The notes: generated by a model from the sequence alone, not told the origin. 64,000 nucleotides of DNA from Clostridium acidisoli DSM 12555 (GCF_900176305.1 NZ_FWXH01000002.1:62001-126000), one strand, 5' to 3'; positions 33,634 to 42,905 are shown, counted from the stretch's first letter. A program made the numbers and translations.

Positions 33634-34407
33634 TTATTTTTTAATAAATGATGTTAGTTTTTCATATAACATATTATCCATTTTTTTAACCACTTCAGCA
33701 TTTCTAGGTGGTGCCCACTTGGTATAGTAGAATTCAAGGTAAGTATTGCAATTAACGTTTTCTCTTCCTTTTACGCCAAAATGATTTTCTGGATTATTTA
33801 CAGTGTTTATTATCTCTTCCTTTTCTTCTGTTGTCAGTTTTTTATAGGTATCATAATGTACAACCCCGATGTTTTTAAGTCTTCCACTTTTATGGTGAGG
33901 GGCTTTAGTTTTGTCTTCATAACCCAATAACACAGCAGTAACAGGGAAAAAATGTTTATCTGGTAAATTTAATTCTTTATACAAATCAGCAAGATTTTTA
34001 CGATATAAATGATGTATACTATTTGTGCAAAGAGCTCCTAGGCCTAGTGAAGTTGCTGCTATAATAGCAGTCTGCGCTGCTAAAACAGTATCAGTATGTG
34101 CAGTTAAGTAGCTAACTAAATTATCATTGTCACTTGGATAACCTAGGTGCTCTCCTATATCATGTATTCTATTAAAATCAACACAGAAAAGCAGTGCAAT
34201 TGGCGATTTGTAACCACATTTAATAATTTTTTGCACATTATCTTCACCTCTTATTACTATAATTGAATAGCTCTGTCTATTTGAGGCATTTTGAGCGTTA
34301 ACACAAGCATCTAAAATAATTTTAATTTTTTCATCTTCAATGGCCTTAGATGTAAAATTTCCATGCACAGCGTGTAGGTTATTTATTGTTTCTAATATTT
34401 CATTCAT
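33634..34407 (-). CDS. Nitroreductase-family flavoprotein
   Basis: The 257-residue protein has the FMN-binding start ARNASNRQSY-like stretch NAQNASNRQSYSIIVI, the central AAQTAIIAATSLGLGALCTNSI and a C-terminal tail. The family reduces nitro compounds, quinones or unsaturated aldehydes with NAD(P)H. Its start overlaps the end of the marR gene by 8 bases, so the regulator and enzyme form one operon controlled by the operator at 34869. This suggests induction by the enzyme's substrate. Confidence 0.85.
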   Translation of the reverse strand: MNEILETINNLHAVHGNFTSKAIEDEKIKIILDACVNAQNASNRQSYSIIVIRGEDNVQKIIKCGYKSPIALLFCVDFNRIHDIGEHLGYPSDNDNLVSYLTAHTDTVLAAQTAIIAATSLGLGALCTNSIHHLYRKNLADLYKELNLPDKHFFPVTAVLLGYEDKTKAPHHKSGRLKNIGVVHYDTYKKLTTEEKEEIINTVNNPENHFGVKGRENVNCNTYLEFYYTKWAPPRNAEVVKKMDNMLYEKLTSFIKK

Positions 34408-34861
34408 TATTATTCTCCTTTGAATCTTTTATTTCATTCATTCTATCTTCACATTTTTTTAGTAAATAAAATAGTTGCTCACTTTCTTCAGATGTTAGCA
34501 CATCAAATGGACTTATTGTAAGTGGTTGAACTGAGGAATTAACACTTTGTAAAATCTCTTTACCTTTCTCCGAAATTAGTATTTTGTGAAATTTTGCATT
34601 TTTTTCATCTTTTTTTCTATAAATCCAGTCTTTCTTTTCAAGGTTCTTAATGATAACTGAAGCAGTAGGCCGGTCGCAATGCAAGTAGTTTGCTATTTCA
34701 TTTGGTGATAGAAATTCATTTTTATTAAGCTCATTTAATAGTGCCCTTTGTTGAATGGTAATATCATAGCTAACCAATCTTTTTTGGTTAAATCTTCTCC
34801 ACTCTAGAAAAAGCCATGCAATTTTTTCTGTTAGAATACCAAAATTTTTAATTACACTCAC
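34400..34861 (-). CDS. MarR-family transcriptional regulator
   Basis: The 153-residue protein has a winged helix: QRALLNELNKNEFLSPNEIANYL, DRPTASVIIKNLEKKDWIYRK and a wing with ISEKGKEI. It likely represses itself and the overlapping nitroreductase gene through the palindrome at 34869-34892. The annotated GTG abuts the AGGAG. An ATT three codons in lies at a more normal distance, so the exact start is uncertain. Confidence 0.88.
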   Translation of the reverse strand: MSVIKNFGILTEKIAWLFLEWRRFNQKRLVSYDITIQQRALLNELNKNEFLSPNEIANYLHCDRPTASVIIKNLEKKDWIYRKKDEKNAKFHKILISEKGKEILQSVNSSVQPLTISPFDVLTSEESEQLFYLLKKCEDRMNEIKDSKENNNE

Positions 34862-34868
34862 CTCCTAT

Positions 34869-34919
34869 CTATAATTAGAACTCTAATTATAGATTATTCA
34901 TTATTTTGTATTTTGTCAA
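34869..34919 (-). promoter_or_regulatory. MarR promoter with overlapping palindromic operator
   Basis: On the minus strand TTGACA (34919-34914), 17 bp, and TAATCT (34896-34891) form the promoter. CTATAATTAGA and its exact complement flank a 2-base centre at 34869-34892, overlapping the -10 and start region. This is typical MarR autoregulation. Confidence 0.75.
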
Positions 34920-35145
34920 GGCTATTATCATAATAAAAAAGTATTGGTTAGGAATTTTAAGATTCATCCGCATAATCAGTTATTGATAATTCTTGCTAGT
35001 ATCAAAGGAGATGAACCCTGTGGTGTAATAAGTTTATAAACTTTTGGAGGTATGCTATAATAATTAAATAAAAAATAACATGTGCAATGAGGATAAAACT
35101 ACTAAAAATTACATTAGTTATTTTGATTCCTTTGAAATTTTATCA

Positions 35146-35176
35146 TTGACTTGAAGTGCACTTCATAGTTTATTGT
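35146..35176 (+). promoter_or_regulatory. MerR-type promoter with 19-bp spacer
   Basis: TTGACT (35146-35151) and TATTGT (35171-35176) are separated by 19 bp, too long for normal polymerase use. The spacer contains the perfect palindrome TGAAGTGCACTTCA (35152-35165). Overlong spacers with a central dyad are the hallmark of MerR-activated promoters. It drives the MerR gene 22 bp downstream and probably the SDR gene. Confidence 0.8.
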
Positions 35177-35197
35177 AAGAGATGAGGTGAATACAAG

Positions 35198-35614
35198 GTG
35201 AACTATACAGCTAAAGAAGCAAGTGAAATTACAGGCTTATCTACAGCTGCATTAAGATATTATGAAAAAGAGGGAATAATTCCGTCAATATGTCGTAATG
35301 AGCTAGGAAGCCGCAAATATAGTAAAGAGGATATAACTTGGGTTCAGATGATTCAGTGTTTAAGGTCTGCAAATGTTCCAGTTAAAAGTATTAAGATTTA
35401 TGTTAAACTTTTGCTAGAAGGAAGTAGTACTATTGATCAAAGAATTAACCTTATCGAAGAATATAAACAAAAAATGATTAAAGATATGGAATACATTCAA
35501 AATGGATTGAATCTGATAAATTCCAAATTGAGCTTTTACGAAAAAATTAAAAAACAAAATTGTAGTAACCTCACATATTTAGATGAATGGAAAATGTTTA
35601 AAGAAAGTGAGTGA
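35198..35614 (+). CDS. MerR-family transcriptional regulator
   Basis: The 138-residue protein starts with GTG and has the winged-helix MerR domain YTAKEASEITGLSTAALRYY, SRKYSKEDITWVQMIQCLRS and a C-terminal coiled coil (EEYKQKMIKDMEYIQNGLNL). No metal-binding cysteine pattern is seen. It resembles AdhR-like regulators that respond to aldehydes or organic stress. A downstream SDR begins 4 bases after its stop, so it likely activates its own operon. Confidence 0.88.
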   Translation: MNYTAKEASEITGLSTAALRYYEKEGIIPSICRNELGSRKYSKEDITWVQMIQCLRSANVPVKSIKIYVKLLLEGSSTIDQRINLIEEYKQKMIKDMEYIQNGLNLINSKLSFYEKIKKQNCSNLTYLDEWKMFKESE

Positions 35615-35618
35615 ATTT

Positions 35619-36380
35619 ATGGATACAGTTTTAATTACCGGAACTACAAGTGGAATTGGCGAGGCCTTTGCTAAAAAATTTGTGTTAGAAGGTTATAATG
35701 TTATTTTGGTTGCCAGAAATCAAGAAAAGTTAAGTTTGCAAGCCCAAAAATTAGGTGCAAATAAAAATGTTAAATATATCACCTGTGATTTGAATGATGA
35801 AAATGCAATAAACATAATAGAACAAAGCTTAAAAGAATGGAATTTAACAGTAGATATCTTAATTAATAATGCTGGTTTTAATGAATGTGGATTATTTCAT
35901 GAAACCTCTATAAATCGGGAACTAGAAATGGTTCAAGTACATATATCATCATTAATAAAACTTACCAAGGTGTTATTAAAAGAAATGCTAAAAAATAATT
36001 ATGGGCATATTGTAAATATCGGATCAACAGGATCTTTTATAGCATCTCCTTCAGATGCAGTGTATTCAGCAACAAAATCATTTATACTTTCATTTACTAA
36101 TGCATTAGCAGGTGAACTCCAAGGAACAGGTGTAAAAGCAACAATTATATGTCCAGGAGCTACTAATACTAAATTTGCAATAAAAGCAGGAATAGAAAAA
36201 ACAAAATTATTTGGAGTAGCTGTAATGAGTGCAAATCAAGTAGTCGATAGTGTGTATTGTAAATTGCTTCGTGGAAAAAGAGTAATTATACCAGGCTGGT
36301 ATAATAGAATTATGGTAGCATGTTCTAAGATATTGCCCGTTAGCGTTTTAAATAAGGTAACTTTATGGATGATGCAATAG
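35619..36380 (+). CDS. Short-chain dehydrogenase/reductase
   Basis: The 253-residue enzyme starts MDTVLITGTTSGIGEAFAKK (TGxxxGIG), with LINNAGFNE and the catalytic Ser plus YSATKS (Tyr-x3-Lys). A longer frame overlapping merR is open, but the Rossmann motif starts here. The substrate is a carbonyl or alcohol compound, unspecified. It is co-transcribed with merR. Confidence 0.88.
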   Translation: MDTVLITGTTSGIGEAFAKKFVLEGYNVILVARNQEKLSLQAQKLGANKNVKYITCDLNDENAINIIEQSLKEWNLTVDILINNAGFNECGLFHETSINRELEMVQVHISSLIKLTKVLLKEMLKNNYGHIVNIGSTGSFIASPSDAVYSATKSFILSFTNALAGELQGTGVKATIICPGATNTKFAIKAGIEKTKLFGVAVMSANQVVDSVYCKLLRGKRVIIPGWYNRIMVACSKILPVSVLNKVTLWMMQ

Positions 36381-36415
36381 GATAATAATACAATTTGAAA
36401 AGGGGATGTTTTAAA

Positions 36416-36940
36416 ATGGTTTTATTGGTAATTGATACACAAAAATTAATAACAAATGAAGAACTATATGAATTTGATAGGTTTGTGTCTAATGTTAAAG
36501 AAATAATACATGAGGCTAGAAAAAATAATATTGAAGTAATATATGTACGTCATGATGATGGAGTAGGAAATGAATTAACAAAAGGAAATGATGACTTTGA
36601 AATATATGAAAAATTTCAACCGATAAATGATGAAAAGATATTTGATAAAACGGTTAATAGTGCTTTTAAAGAATCAGGATTATTAGAATATCTAATAAAT
36701 AAGGGAGAAAAAGATATAGTAATCGTAGGGCTTCAAACTGATTATTGTATTGATGCTACTATAAAATGTGGGTTTGAACATGGATTTAATATTATAGTTC
36801 CAGCATATGCAAATACAACAGTTAATAATAAGTTTATGTCAGCTAAGCAAAGCTATGAATACTACAATGAATTTATGTGGAATGGAAGATATGCAGAATG
36901 TATTTCATTGGAGGAAACAATTAAAAAATGGATAGATTAA
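36416..36940 (+). CDS. Isochorismatase-family cysteine hydrolase
   Basis: The 174-residue protein begins MVLLVIDTQKLI with the catalytic Asp and has VGLQTDYCIDATIKCGFEHG with the nucleophilic Cys. It resembles YcaC/nicotinamidase-like hydrolases. GGGGATG precedes the chosen ATG. It overlaps the next gene by 13 bases, indicating translational coupling with the metallo-hydrolase. Substrate unknown. Confidence 0.85.
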   Translation: MVLLVIDTQKLITNEELYEFDRFVSNVKEIIHEARKNNIEVIYVRHDDGVGNELTKGNDDFEIYEKFQPINDEKIFDKTVNSAFKESGLLEYLINKGEKDIVIVGLQTDYCIDATIKCGFEHGFNIIVPAYANTTVNNKFMSAKQSYEYYNEFMWNGRYAECISLEETIKKWID

Positions 36941-37743
36941 ATAAACCAGTTATTACGGAAGAAACAATTAGAGAAATGGAAGATATGTCGTTTTTCACAC
37001 ATGCTAAGATTTTTGATGATTTACTAATTGTTGCACAAAAACAAACAAATTGTTTTGTATTAAAGACAAGTGATGGGCTCATAGTAATAGACGCTATTTG
37101 GCCAGTAAAAAAAGCTTTTGAGGCAATCATAGATGCGATTAAAGATGTAGGGTGGAATCCTGATACAATAAAAAAATTGGTATTGACGCATGGACATGTC
37201 GATCATACAGGCTGTGGAAGATGGTTTGTTGAAAAATATCATGTTGATACATATCTTTCTAAAGTAGATGATGTTTTTTGGAAAGAACATCCAACAAAAC
37301 CTGATAGGCCGGAAACGTGGAAAGATTTCAAAATTGATGCTTATATTCAGGATGGCGATACCATAACATTAGGTGATAAAATAATATATGTTTACGGTAC
37401 ACCTGGTCATACTCCGGGAGGCTTAAGTTACATATTCCCTGTAAAAGAAGATGAAGAAATACATATGGCAGCATTATGGGGAGGCACGACACCACCGTGG
37501 ACAAAAAATGGAGTGAAACAATATCTAAGGTCATTGGATTACTTTATCAGTGAAGCAACACGTAGAAAGGTAGATGTTGCTTTAAGCAATCATACAGCTG
37601 TAGATAATGGCCTAGAACGTATTATGTATTCAAAAACAAGAATGTACTATATGCCAAATATTTATATTATCGGGCAGGATGGATTTCAAAATTATTGTCA
37701 AATATTTCGTACATTGAGTTATGAGATGCTTGAAAAATTATAA
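36928..37743 (+). CDS. Metallo-beta-lactamase-fold hydrolase
   Basis: The 271-residue enzyme has the full metal motif LTHGHVDHTGCGRWF (HxHxDH), then GTPGHTPGGLSY and a late HTAVDN histidine. The length is near that of class B3-like or lactonase proteins. No signal peptide is seen, so it is cytoplasmic. It is coupled to the preceding cysteine hydrolase. The pair could detoxify one compound in two steps. Confidence 0.88.
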   Translation: MDRLNKPVITEETIREMEDMSFFTHAKIFDDLLIVAQKQTNCFVLKTSDGLIVIDAIWPVKKAFEAIIDAIKDVGWNPDTIKKLVLTHGHVDHTGCGRWFVEKYHVDTYLSKVDDVFWKEHPTKPDRPETWKDFKIDAYIQDGDTITLGDKIIYVYGTPGHTPGGLSYIFPVKEDEEIHMAALWGGTTPPWTKNGVKQYLRSLDYFISEATRRKVDVALSNHTAVDNGLERIMYSKTRMYYMPNIYIIGQDGFQNYCQIFRTLSYEMLEKL

Positions 37744-37816
37744 ATATGACACGAAGTCCATAAATTGCAAGTGCAAGAGTCAATAATATTACAGTACGGT
37801 TAAGGGGGGACAATTT

Positions 37817-38266
37817 ATGGAAATAACTAAGTTTGATTTAAAAGATAAAAATGAATTATTAGAGTTAGATAGAGAATGCTTTGGAATAGATATTTGGGAT
37901 GATGATTTATGGAAAGAAATTTTAGAGGATTTAGAACATAATATTATTTATTTAGTGAAACAAAATAATGAAATAATTGCATACTTAATGATATACAATT
38001 GGGGAAAAGAAAAAAATTATGTTAAAATTACCAACATTGGAACTAAAAGCTGTTTTAGAGGACAAAAATTAGCTCATAAATTATTAGAAACAATGATAAA
38101 TGAAATGAAAAAAGAAGGAATGAAAGATTTTAGAGCAGAGACGAGAATTACAAACTATCCAATGCAAAAGGTATTTAGTGATTTTAATTTTATAAATGTA
38201 GAAACTTATAAAGGTTATTATGATAACCCTACTGAAGATGCATTTATATATCATTTAAATATATAA
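37817..38266 (+). CDS. GNAT acetyltransferase (RimI-like)
   Basis: The 149-residue protein has KITNIGTKSCFRGQKLAHKLLE (acetyl-CoA loop with R-G-Q-K-L) and YPMQKVFSDFNFINVETYK. AGGGGGG precedes the ATG. Substrate unknown. Confidence 0.8.
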   Translation: MEITKFDLKDKNELLELDRECFGIDIWDDDLWKEILEDLEHNIIYLVKQNNEIIAYLMIYNWGKEKNYVKITNIGTKSCFRGQKLAHKLLETMINEMKKEGMKDFRAETRITNYPMQKVFSDFNFINVETYKGYYDNPTEDAFIYHLNI

Positions 38267-38322
38267 ATGTGTTAACAAATTCCAAGTTAAGCCTGACATA
38301 ATGCGAATTTGGAGGTGTAAAA

Positions 38323-38847
38323 ATGAAAGACTTTTTTATGGAAACAAATAGAATTGGATTTTCAAAATGGAAGGATACAGATTTAAATTTATCGATTCAA
38401 TTATGGGGAGACCAAGATGTTACCAGATTCATTTGTGCAAATGGTAAGTTTTCAAATCAAGATATTAGCAATCGATTAGGGACAGAAATATTTAACGAAA
38501 AACACTATCATATTCAGTATTGGCCTATTTTTGAACTTGCTTCAGGGGAACTTATTGGATGCTGTGGTCTTAGACCTTTTAAATCTGAAGCTAATTCCTA
38601 CGAAATGGGAATTCATCTGTGCAAAAAATATTGGAGAATGGGCTATGCATTTGAAGCTTCAAAATTGGTAATTAATTATGGCTTTACAGTTTTAAAAGCA
38701 GAAAAATTGTATGCTGGTCATCATCCAGAAAATGAAGCATCAGAAAAGCTTTTGACAAAACTTGGGTTCAGGTATATAGGAAAAAACTATTATGAACCTA
38801 CAGGATTATATCATCCATCTTATGAATTGATAAACGATAGATTATGA
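38323..38847 (+). CDS. GNAT acetyltransferase (RimJ/RimL-like)
   Basis: The 174-residue protein starts with METNRIGFSKWKDTDLNLSI and has YEMGIHLCKKYWRMGYAFEASK and HHPENEASEKLLTKLGFRYIG, the RimJ/RimL pattern that acetylates protein N-termini or small molecules. TTGGAGGTG precedes the ATG. Confidence 0.85.
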   Translation: MKDFFMETNRIGFSKWKDTDLNLSIQLWGDQDVTRFICANGKFSNQDISNRLGTEIFNEKHYHIQYWPIFELASGELIGCCGLRPFKSEANSYEMGIHLCKKYWRMGYAFEASKLVINYGFTVLKAEKLYAGHHPENEASEKLLTKLGFRYIGKNYYEPTGLYHPSYELINDRL

Positions 38848-38890
38848 TTAACATTCTAATTGAATATACATATGAAAGGATGCAGAGTTA

Positions 38891-39751
38891 ATGAAAGTGT
38901 TAGTAACGGGTGCAACAGGGCAGCTAGGATACGATATTATAAAGGAACTCAAGAAAAGAAGTATAGATGTAGTTGGCATTGGTTCAAAAGATTGTGATAT
39001 AACAGTTAAAAATGCTGTGTTTAAGACAATAGAAGATATAAGACCTAATGCAATTATTCATTGTGCCGGTTATACTGCGGTTGATAATGCAGAAATTGAA
39101 ATAGATAAATGTAATCTAATCAATGTAGAAGGAACTAAAAATATTGCTTTGGCTTGTAAGAAATATGGTATAACACTATTATATGTAAGCACAGATTATG
39201 TGTTTAGTGGTCATGGTACAGAACCATGGAAACCAGATGATGAAAGAAAACCAGTTAGTCAATATGGAAAAAGCAAATATCAAGGAGAGTTAGCAGTTGA
39301 AAGTTTACTTGATAAATATTTTATAGTTAGAATTTCATGGGTATTTGGAATTAACGGAAAAAATTTTGTTAAAACTATGTTGAAACTTGCTGAAACTAAC
39401 AATGAAATAACTGTGGTATCTGACCAAGTTGGTTCCCCAACATATACTGTGGATGCTGCAAAAGTTATGGTTGATATGATTCAGACAGATAAATATGGAA
39501 GATACAATGTTTCAAATGAGGAATCTTGCTCCTGGGATGAATTTGCACAAGAAATTTTTGCTTATACGGATAAAAAAATTAAAATTATTCCAGTATCTAG
39601 TGAAGAGTATGGTGCAAAAGCAATTAGACCTTCAAATAGTCGAATGGATAAGAGTAAATTAGTCCAAAACGAATTTAAGATATTACCTTGTTGGAAGGAT
39701 GCTTTAAAAAGATTCTTGAAAGAATACCTTTTTAAAATCGAAGAAATCTAG
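38891..39751 (+). CDS. rfbD: dTDP-4-dehydrorhamnose reductase
   Basis: The 286-residue protein has MKVLVTGATGQLGYDIIKEL (GxxGxxG), CAGYTAVDNAE, LYVSTDYVFSG and the YGKSKYQGE catalytic Tyr-x3-Lys. These are RmlD/RfbD motifs for the last step of dTDP-L-rhamnose synthesis. No other rhamnose genes are nearby, so its partners must be elsewhere. A related role in another deoxysugar pathway is possible. It is closed by a terminator. Confidence 0.9.
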   Translation: MKVLVTGATGQLGYDIIKELKKRSIDVVGIGSKDCDITVKNAVFKTIEDIRPNAIIHCAGYTAVDNAEIEIDKCNLINVEGTKNIALACKKYGITLLYVSTDYVFSGHGTEPWKPDDERKPVSQYGKSKYQGELAVESLLDKYFIVRISWVFGINGKNFVKTMLKLAETNNEITVVSDQVGSPTYTVDAAKVMVDMIQTDKYGRYNVSNEESCSWDEFAQEIFAYTDKKIKIIPVSSEEYGAKAIRPSNSRMDKSKLVQNEFKILPCWKDALKRFLKEYLFKIEEI

Positions 39752-39758
39752 CATGCAT

Positions 39759-39791
39759 TAGATAGACTGCTGAAGAGTCTATCTATATTTT
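39759..39791 (+). terminator. Terminator after rfbD
   Basis: TAGATAGACT (39759-39768) pairs with AGTCTATCTA (39776-39785). TATTTTTTTG follows. Confidence 0.85.
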
Positions 39792-39854
39792 TTTGAAACA
39801 GGCTCTAAGATATGGACATTTGCAAGCGTAAAAATTCAAGTACCTGCTGGGAGA

Positions 39855-39893
39855 TTGACATAGTAAAACGAACGGTATATTCTATATATAGAA
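39855..39893 (+). promoter_or_regulatory. Promoter with palindrome for the TauE-like gene
   Basis: TTGACA (39855-39860), 17 bp and TATTCT (39878-39883) form a good promoter. The palindrome TTCTATATATAGAA (39880-39893) overlaps the -10 and start site and may be a repressor site. Confidence 0.6.
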
Positions 39894-39927
39894 ATCGTTT
39901 TCTATACAATATTGGGGGGTGTTCAAT

Positions 39928-40644
39928 ATGTTTGGATTTATATCAATTTTACTTGCTTCATTTATACAAGGGGTCACAGGTTTTGGCTTTGCATTAATAG
40001 CAGTTCCGTTACTTTCTTTTTTTATACCTGAACTTAGGAATATCACTCCTATTATTGTTATTTGTAGTCTTATAACAAATATTATTATCGTATACAAATC
40101 CAGAAGTCATATTGATTTTAAAAGAATCATGTATTTAGTTATATTTGCAATAATAGCAACACCTATAGGGACCTATATGCTTATTTGTGTTAATGTTAAA
40201 ATTTTGAAGCTTATCATAGGAATAGTTAGTGTCATTACTGCTTTTTTCATGTTTAAAGATTTTAAAATCAAGATAAAAAATGAAAGAATATCATATGGCG
40301 TTGTTGGTGTTTTAAGTGGAATTTTAAATGGAAGTGCGGGTCTTAGTGGACCTCCCATAGTTTTGTTTTTAACAAATCAAAATACAGAAAAGGACGTATT
40401 TAGAGCAAACCTTACTTTCTTTGGCCTAATTACCAATGTTTTTGCAGTTATACTTTTTTGTTTTGAAGGCATTATTAATGTTTCAGTTTTGCATTTTACC
40501 ATAGTATACCTTTTAGCCCTTGTAATTGGAGCATTAGTTGGTATAGTAGTGTCAGCTAAAATTAATGAACGCATATTTAGGAATATTACAATTTTATTAA
40601 TAGCACTGTTAGGAGTATATACTTCTATATCAGCTATATTATAG
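39928..40644 (+). CDS. TauE/SafE (TSUP) family membrane transporter
   Basis: The 238-residue membrane protein has about 8 hydrophobic segments and the family motifs FIQGVTGFGFALIAVPLL near the N-terminus and LSGILNGSAGLSGPPIVLF in the middle. The family moves sulfur compounds or organic anions such as sulfoacetate and sulfite. GGGGGG precedes the chosen ATG; a GTG three codons earlier is too close to it. It is a single-gene unit with its own promoter. Confidence 0.88.
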   Translation: MFGFISILLASFIQGVTGFGFALIAVPLLSFFIPELRNITPIIVICSLITNIIIVYKSRSHIDFKRIMYLVIFAIIATPIGTYMLICVNVKILKLIIGIVSVITAFFMFKDFKIKIKNERISYGVVGVLSGILNGSAGLSGPPIVLFLTNQNTEKDVFRANLTFFGLITNVFAVILFCFEGIINVSVLHFTIVYLLALVIGALVGIVVSAKINERIFRNITILLIALLGVYTSISAIL

Positions 40645-40694
40645 ATTTGTATCATTTCAGTACATAACACGGCTGATGGCATTACAAAAAGATA

Positions 40695-40763
40695 TGGACA
40701 TTTGGTAAAATTTATATTATACTTATATTAAACAAATGTTCAATGAACAAATGTTTAATATAA
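40695..40763 (+). promoter_or_regulatory. Promoter and nested palindromic operator of the oxidoreductase-tetR operon
   Basis: TGGACA (40695-40700), 17 bp and TATACT (40718-40723) form the promoter. Immediately downstream a 41-bp palindrome (40723-40763) has outer arms TTATATTAAACA/TGTTTAATATAA and inner arms TGTTCA/TGAACA about a single central A. Only two positions in each half fail to pair. It is the expected target of the TetR regulator encoded at the end of the operon. Confidence 0.75.
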
Positions 40764-40786
40764 AATAGTTTTGGGGAGTGTGGATT

Positions 40787-42238
40787 ATGGGAAGTAAAGT
40801 TATCATTATAGGAGCTGGACTAACTGGTTTGAGTGCAGGCATTCACCTTCAGAAAATGGGAGTGAAGACAGAAATATTTGAGATTTCCGGTGAAGCAGGT
40901 GGAATGTGTATTGCATGGAATCGCAAAGGGTTCCGATTTGATGGGTGTATTCACTGGATGGTTGGAACAGCACCTGGGAATCCTATTAATGAGATATACC
41001 GTGAGGTTGATGCTCTTGTAGAGGATACAGAGATATATAATTCAAAATCAATAAAGATAGAGATAGATGGCACTTTTTATGAAATTCCAATGCAGCTTGA
41101 AGAATTTAAGAATTTTATGTTGAAACTTTCTCCTGAAGACAGTGATTTAATAAATGATTTTTGTCATCTTATTGAAACAATGAGAGATACCCAAATGCCA
41201 ATTGGACCACCTTCGAACATATCTGAATTAACAAACCTTTTAAAAGATAGCCGAGGATTTTTAAGTTTGGCCCGAAAATATGTTGGGATTCCAGTTAAAT
41301 CATATGTAGAAAGATTTAAAGATCCAGTAATAAAGAAACTAATTTATGAACTAATGTCACCTCAATACTCAATGGTTGCACTTATTATGATGTTAGGTAC
41401 ACGAATGGGAAACAATGCAGGTTATCCTATTGGTGGATCTTATGGAGTAATCAGCAGAATGAAAAATAAATATTATCAGCTTGGAGGTAAGATAAACTTC
41501 AACTCAAAAGTTGATGAGATTGTTATTGAAAATGGGAGAGCCGTTTCCATAAAATCAAAGGGGAATTTATATCCTGCTGATGCAGTTATTGCAGCTTGTG
41601 ACATGTATGATACTTTGAAAAATATGCTTGGAGGTAGATATAAACACCCACAGCTTGATTCTATGCTTGAATCAGCAGAACTTTTTCATCCAATTGTACT
41701 TGTATCCTTTGGCCTTAATAATCGTTTTAATTTACCTTACTCTCAGGCCTTTGATTGCCCTGAAGGTATTCAGACTGCACCTGATTTTGTGGATTACAGT
41801 TTAAATTTAAGATCCTTTGAATTTGATCCGTCAGCTGCTCCTGAAAATTGCAGTAGTGTTATGGTGCTATTAGGATCAAAACTAGATTTCTGGAAGAATC
41901 TTAGAGATACGAATATAAATGAATATAGAATTAGGAAGCAGCAACTTGCAGATAAAGTAGCAGACTATCTAGATCATCGAATTCCAGGTTTTAAAGCTTC
42001 AATAGAGTTGACCGATGTTGCAACGCCCGCAACATATATACGCTATGCAAATCTTTATAAGGCTTCCTGGGAGGGTTTTGTCCCTACGCCCGAATTGCTG
42101 AAGAAAAATATAAGCAAAACTGTAAAAGGAGTTAAGGGTTTGTATCTTAGTGGACAGTGGACAACTGTAGGTGGCGGAATTTGTACAGCAGTTGCAAGTG
42201 GTAAGTCTGCAGCAAGCTCAGTGCAGAAGTATATATAA
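40787..42238 (+). CDS. FAD-dependent phytoene desaturase/RetSat-like oxidoreductase
   Basis: The 483-residue enzyme starts with the FAD Rossmann motif KVIIIGAGLTGLSAGIHLQK and EIFEISGEAGGMC. It ends with GLYLSGQWTTVGGGICTAVASG, the second FAD motif of CrtI/retinol-saturase-like proteins. Between them IHWMVGTAP and an extended substrate domain fit hydrophobic isoprenoid or fatty substrates. GGGGAG precedes the chosen ATG. It shares an operon with the tetR gene 23 bp downstream. No carotenoid synthase is nearby. Confidence 0.85.
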   Translation: MGSKVIIIGAGLTGLSAGIHLQKMGVKTEIFEISGEAGGMCIAWNRKGFRFDGCIHWMVGTAPGNPINEIYREVDALVEDTEIYNSKSIKIEIDGTFYEIPMQLEEFKNFMLKLSPEDSDLINDFCHLIETMRDTQMPIGPPSNISELTNLLKDSRGFLSLARKYVGIPVKSYVERFKDPVIKKLIYELMSPQYSMVALIMMLGTRMGNNAGYPIGGSYGVISRMKNKYYQLGGKINFNSKVDEIVIENGRAVSIKSKGNLYPADAVIAACDMYDTLKNMLGGRYKHPQLDSMLESAELFHPIVLVSFGLNNRFNLPYSQAFDCPEGIQTAPDFVDYSLNLRSFEFDPSAAPENCSSVMVLLGSKLDFWKNLRDTNINEYRIRKQQLADKVADYLDHRIPGFKASIELTDVATPATYIRYANLYKASWEGFVPTPELLKKNISKTVKGVKGLYLSGQWTTVGGGICTAVASGKSAASSVQKYI

Positions 42239-42261
42239 AACGGAAGGTGAACAGCAATAGT

Positions 42262-42840
42262 ATGAACAAAAGAGAACAGCAAAGAATAGATAGAAGAAAT
42301 CAAATAATATTATGTAGCCTTGATATGATCGTGAGTCGTGGATATGAAGCTACTAAGATACGGGATATAGCAAAAAAGCTTGGAATCAGTTTAGGGTTGT
42401 TTTTTAATTATTTTTCATCAAAAGCAGAAGTTTATGAGGAATTGGTGAGGATTGGAATAGAGGGTCCAGGAAACGTGTTGAAGTTAGATTTCCAAACAGG
42501 ATCTCCAATAGAAATTTTTCAAAATATAACTGAAAGTATTTTTGATTCACTAAAAACTTCTTCAATTACTGCAAAAATGTTTTTACTTATGGCGCAAACA
42601 GTGAATTCAGAAGTTGCACCAGAAAGCGTTAAAGAAATGCTAAAAAGTTTTGATGCCATTAATCCCGTAATTCCCATCATTGAAAGGGGACAGAAACTTG
42701 GAGAAATAAAAAAAGGTAATCCTGTAGCTCTTGCTGTGGCATATTGGGGTGCTATTCAAGGTATTGCTGAAAGTTTTGCTCTCCACCCAGAGCTTCCTTT
42801 GCCAGAAAGTAGCTGGGTAACGGATATTATTAGAGCATAA
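42262..42840 (+). CDS. TetR-family transcriptional regulator
   Basis: The 192-residue protein has the TetR helix-turn-helix RIDRRNQIILCSLDMIVSRG, then ATKIRDIAKKLGISLGLFFN and YFSSKAEVYEELV. A variable ligand domain with several hydrophobic helices follows. A GTG five codons upstream is also possible. As the second gene of the operon it likely represses the promoter at 40695, responding to the oxidoreductase's substrate. Confidence 0.88.
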   Translation: MNKREQQRIDRRNQIILCSLDMIVSRGYEATKIRDIAKKLGISLGLFFNYFSSKAEVYEELVRIGIEGPGNVLKLDFQTGSPIEIFQNITESIFDSLKTSSITAKMFLLMAQTVNSEVAPESVKEMLKSFDAINPVIPIIERGQKLGEIKKGNPVALAVAYWGAIQGIAESFALHPELPLPESSWVTDIIRA

Positions 42841-42905
42841 AATACCTGGATAAGTATGTTTAAAAAACGCTTTATGAATTGTTTGTATAATATTATGAGG
42901 GGAAG

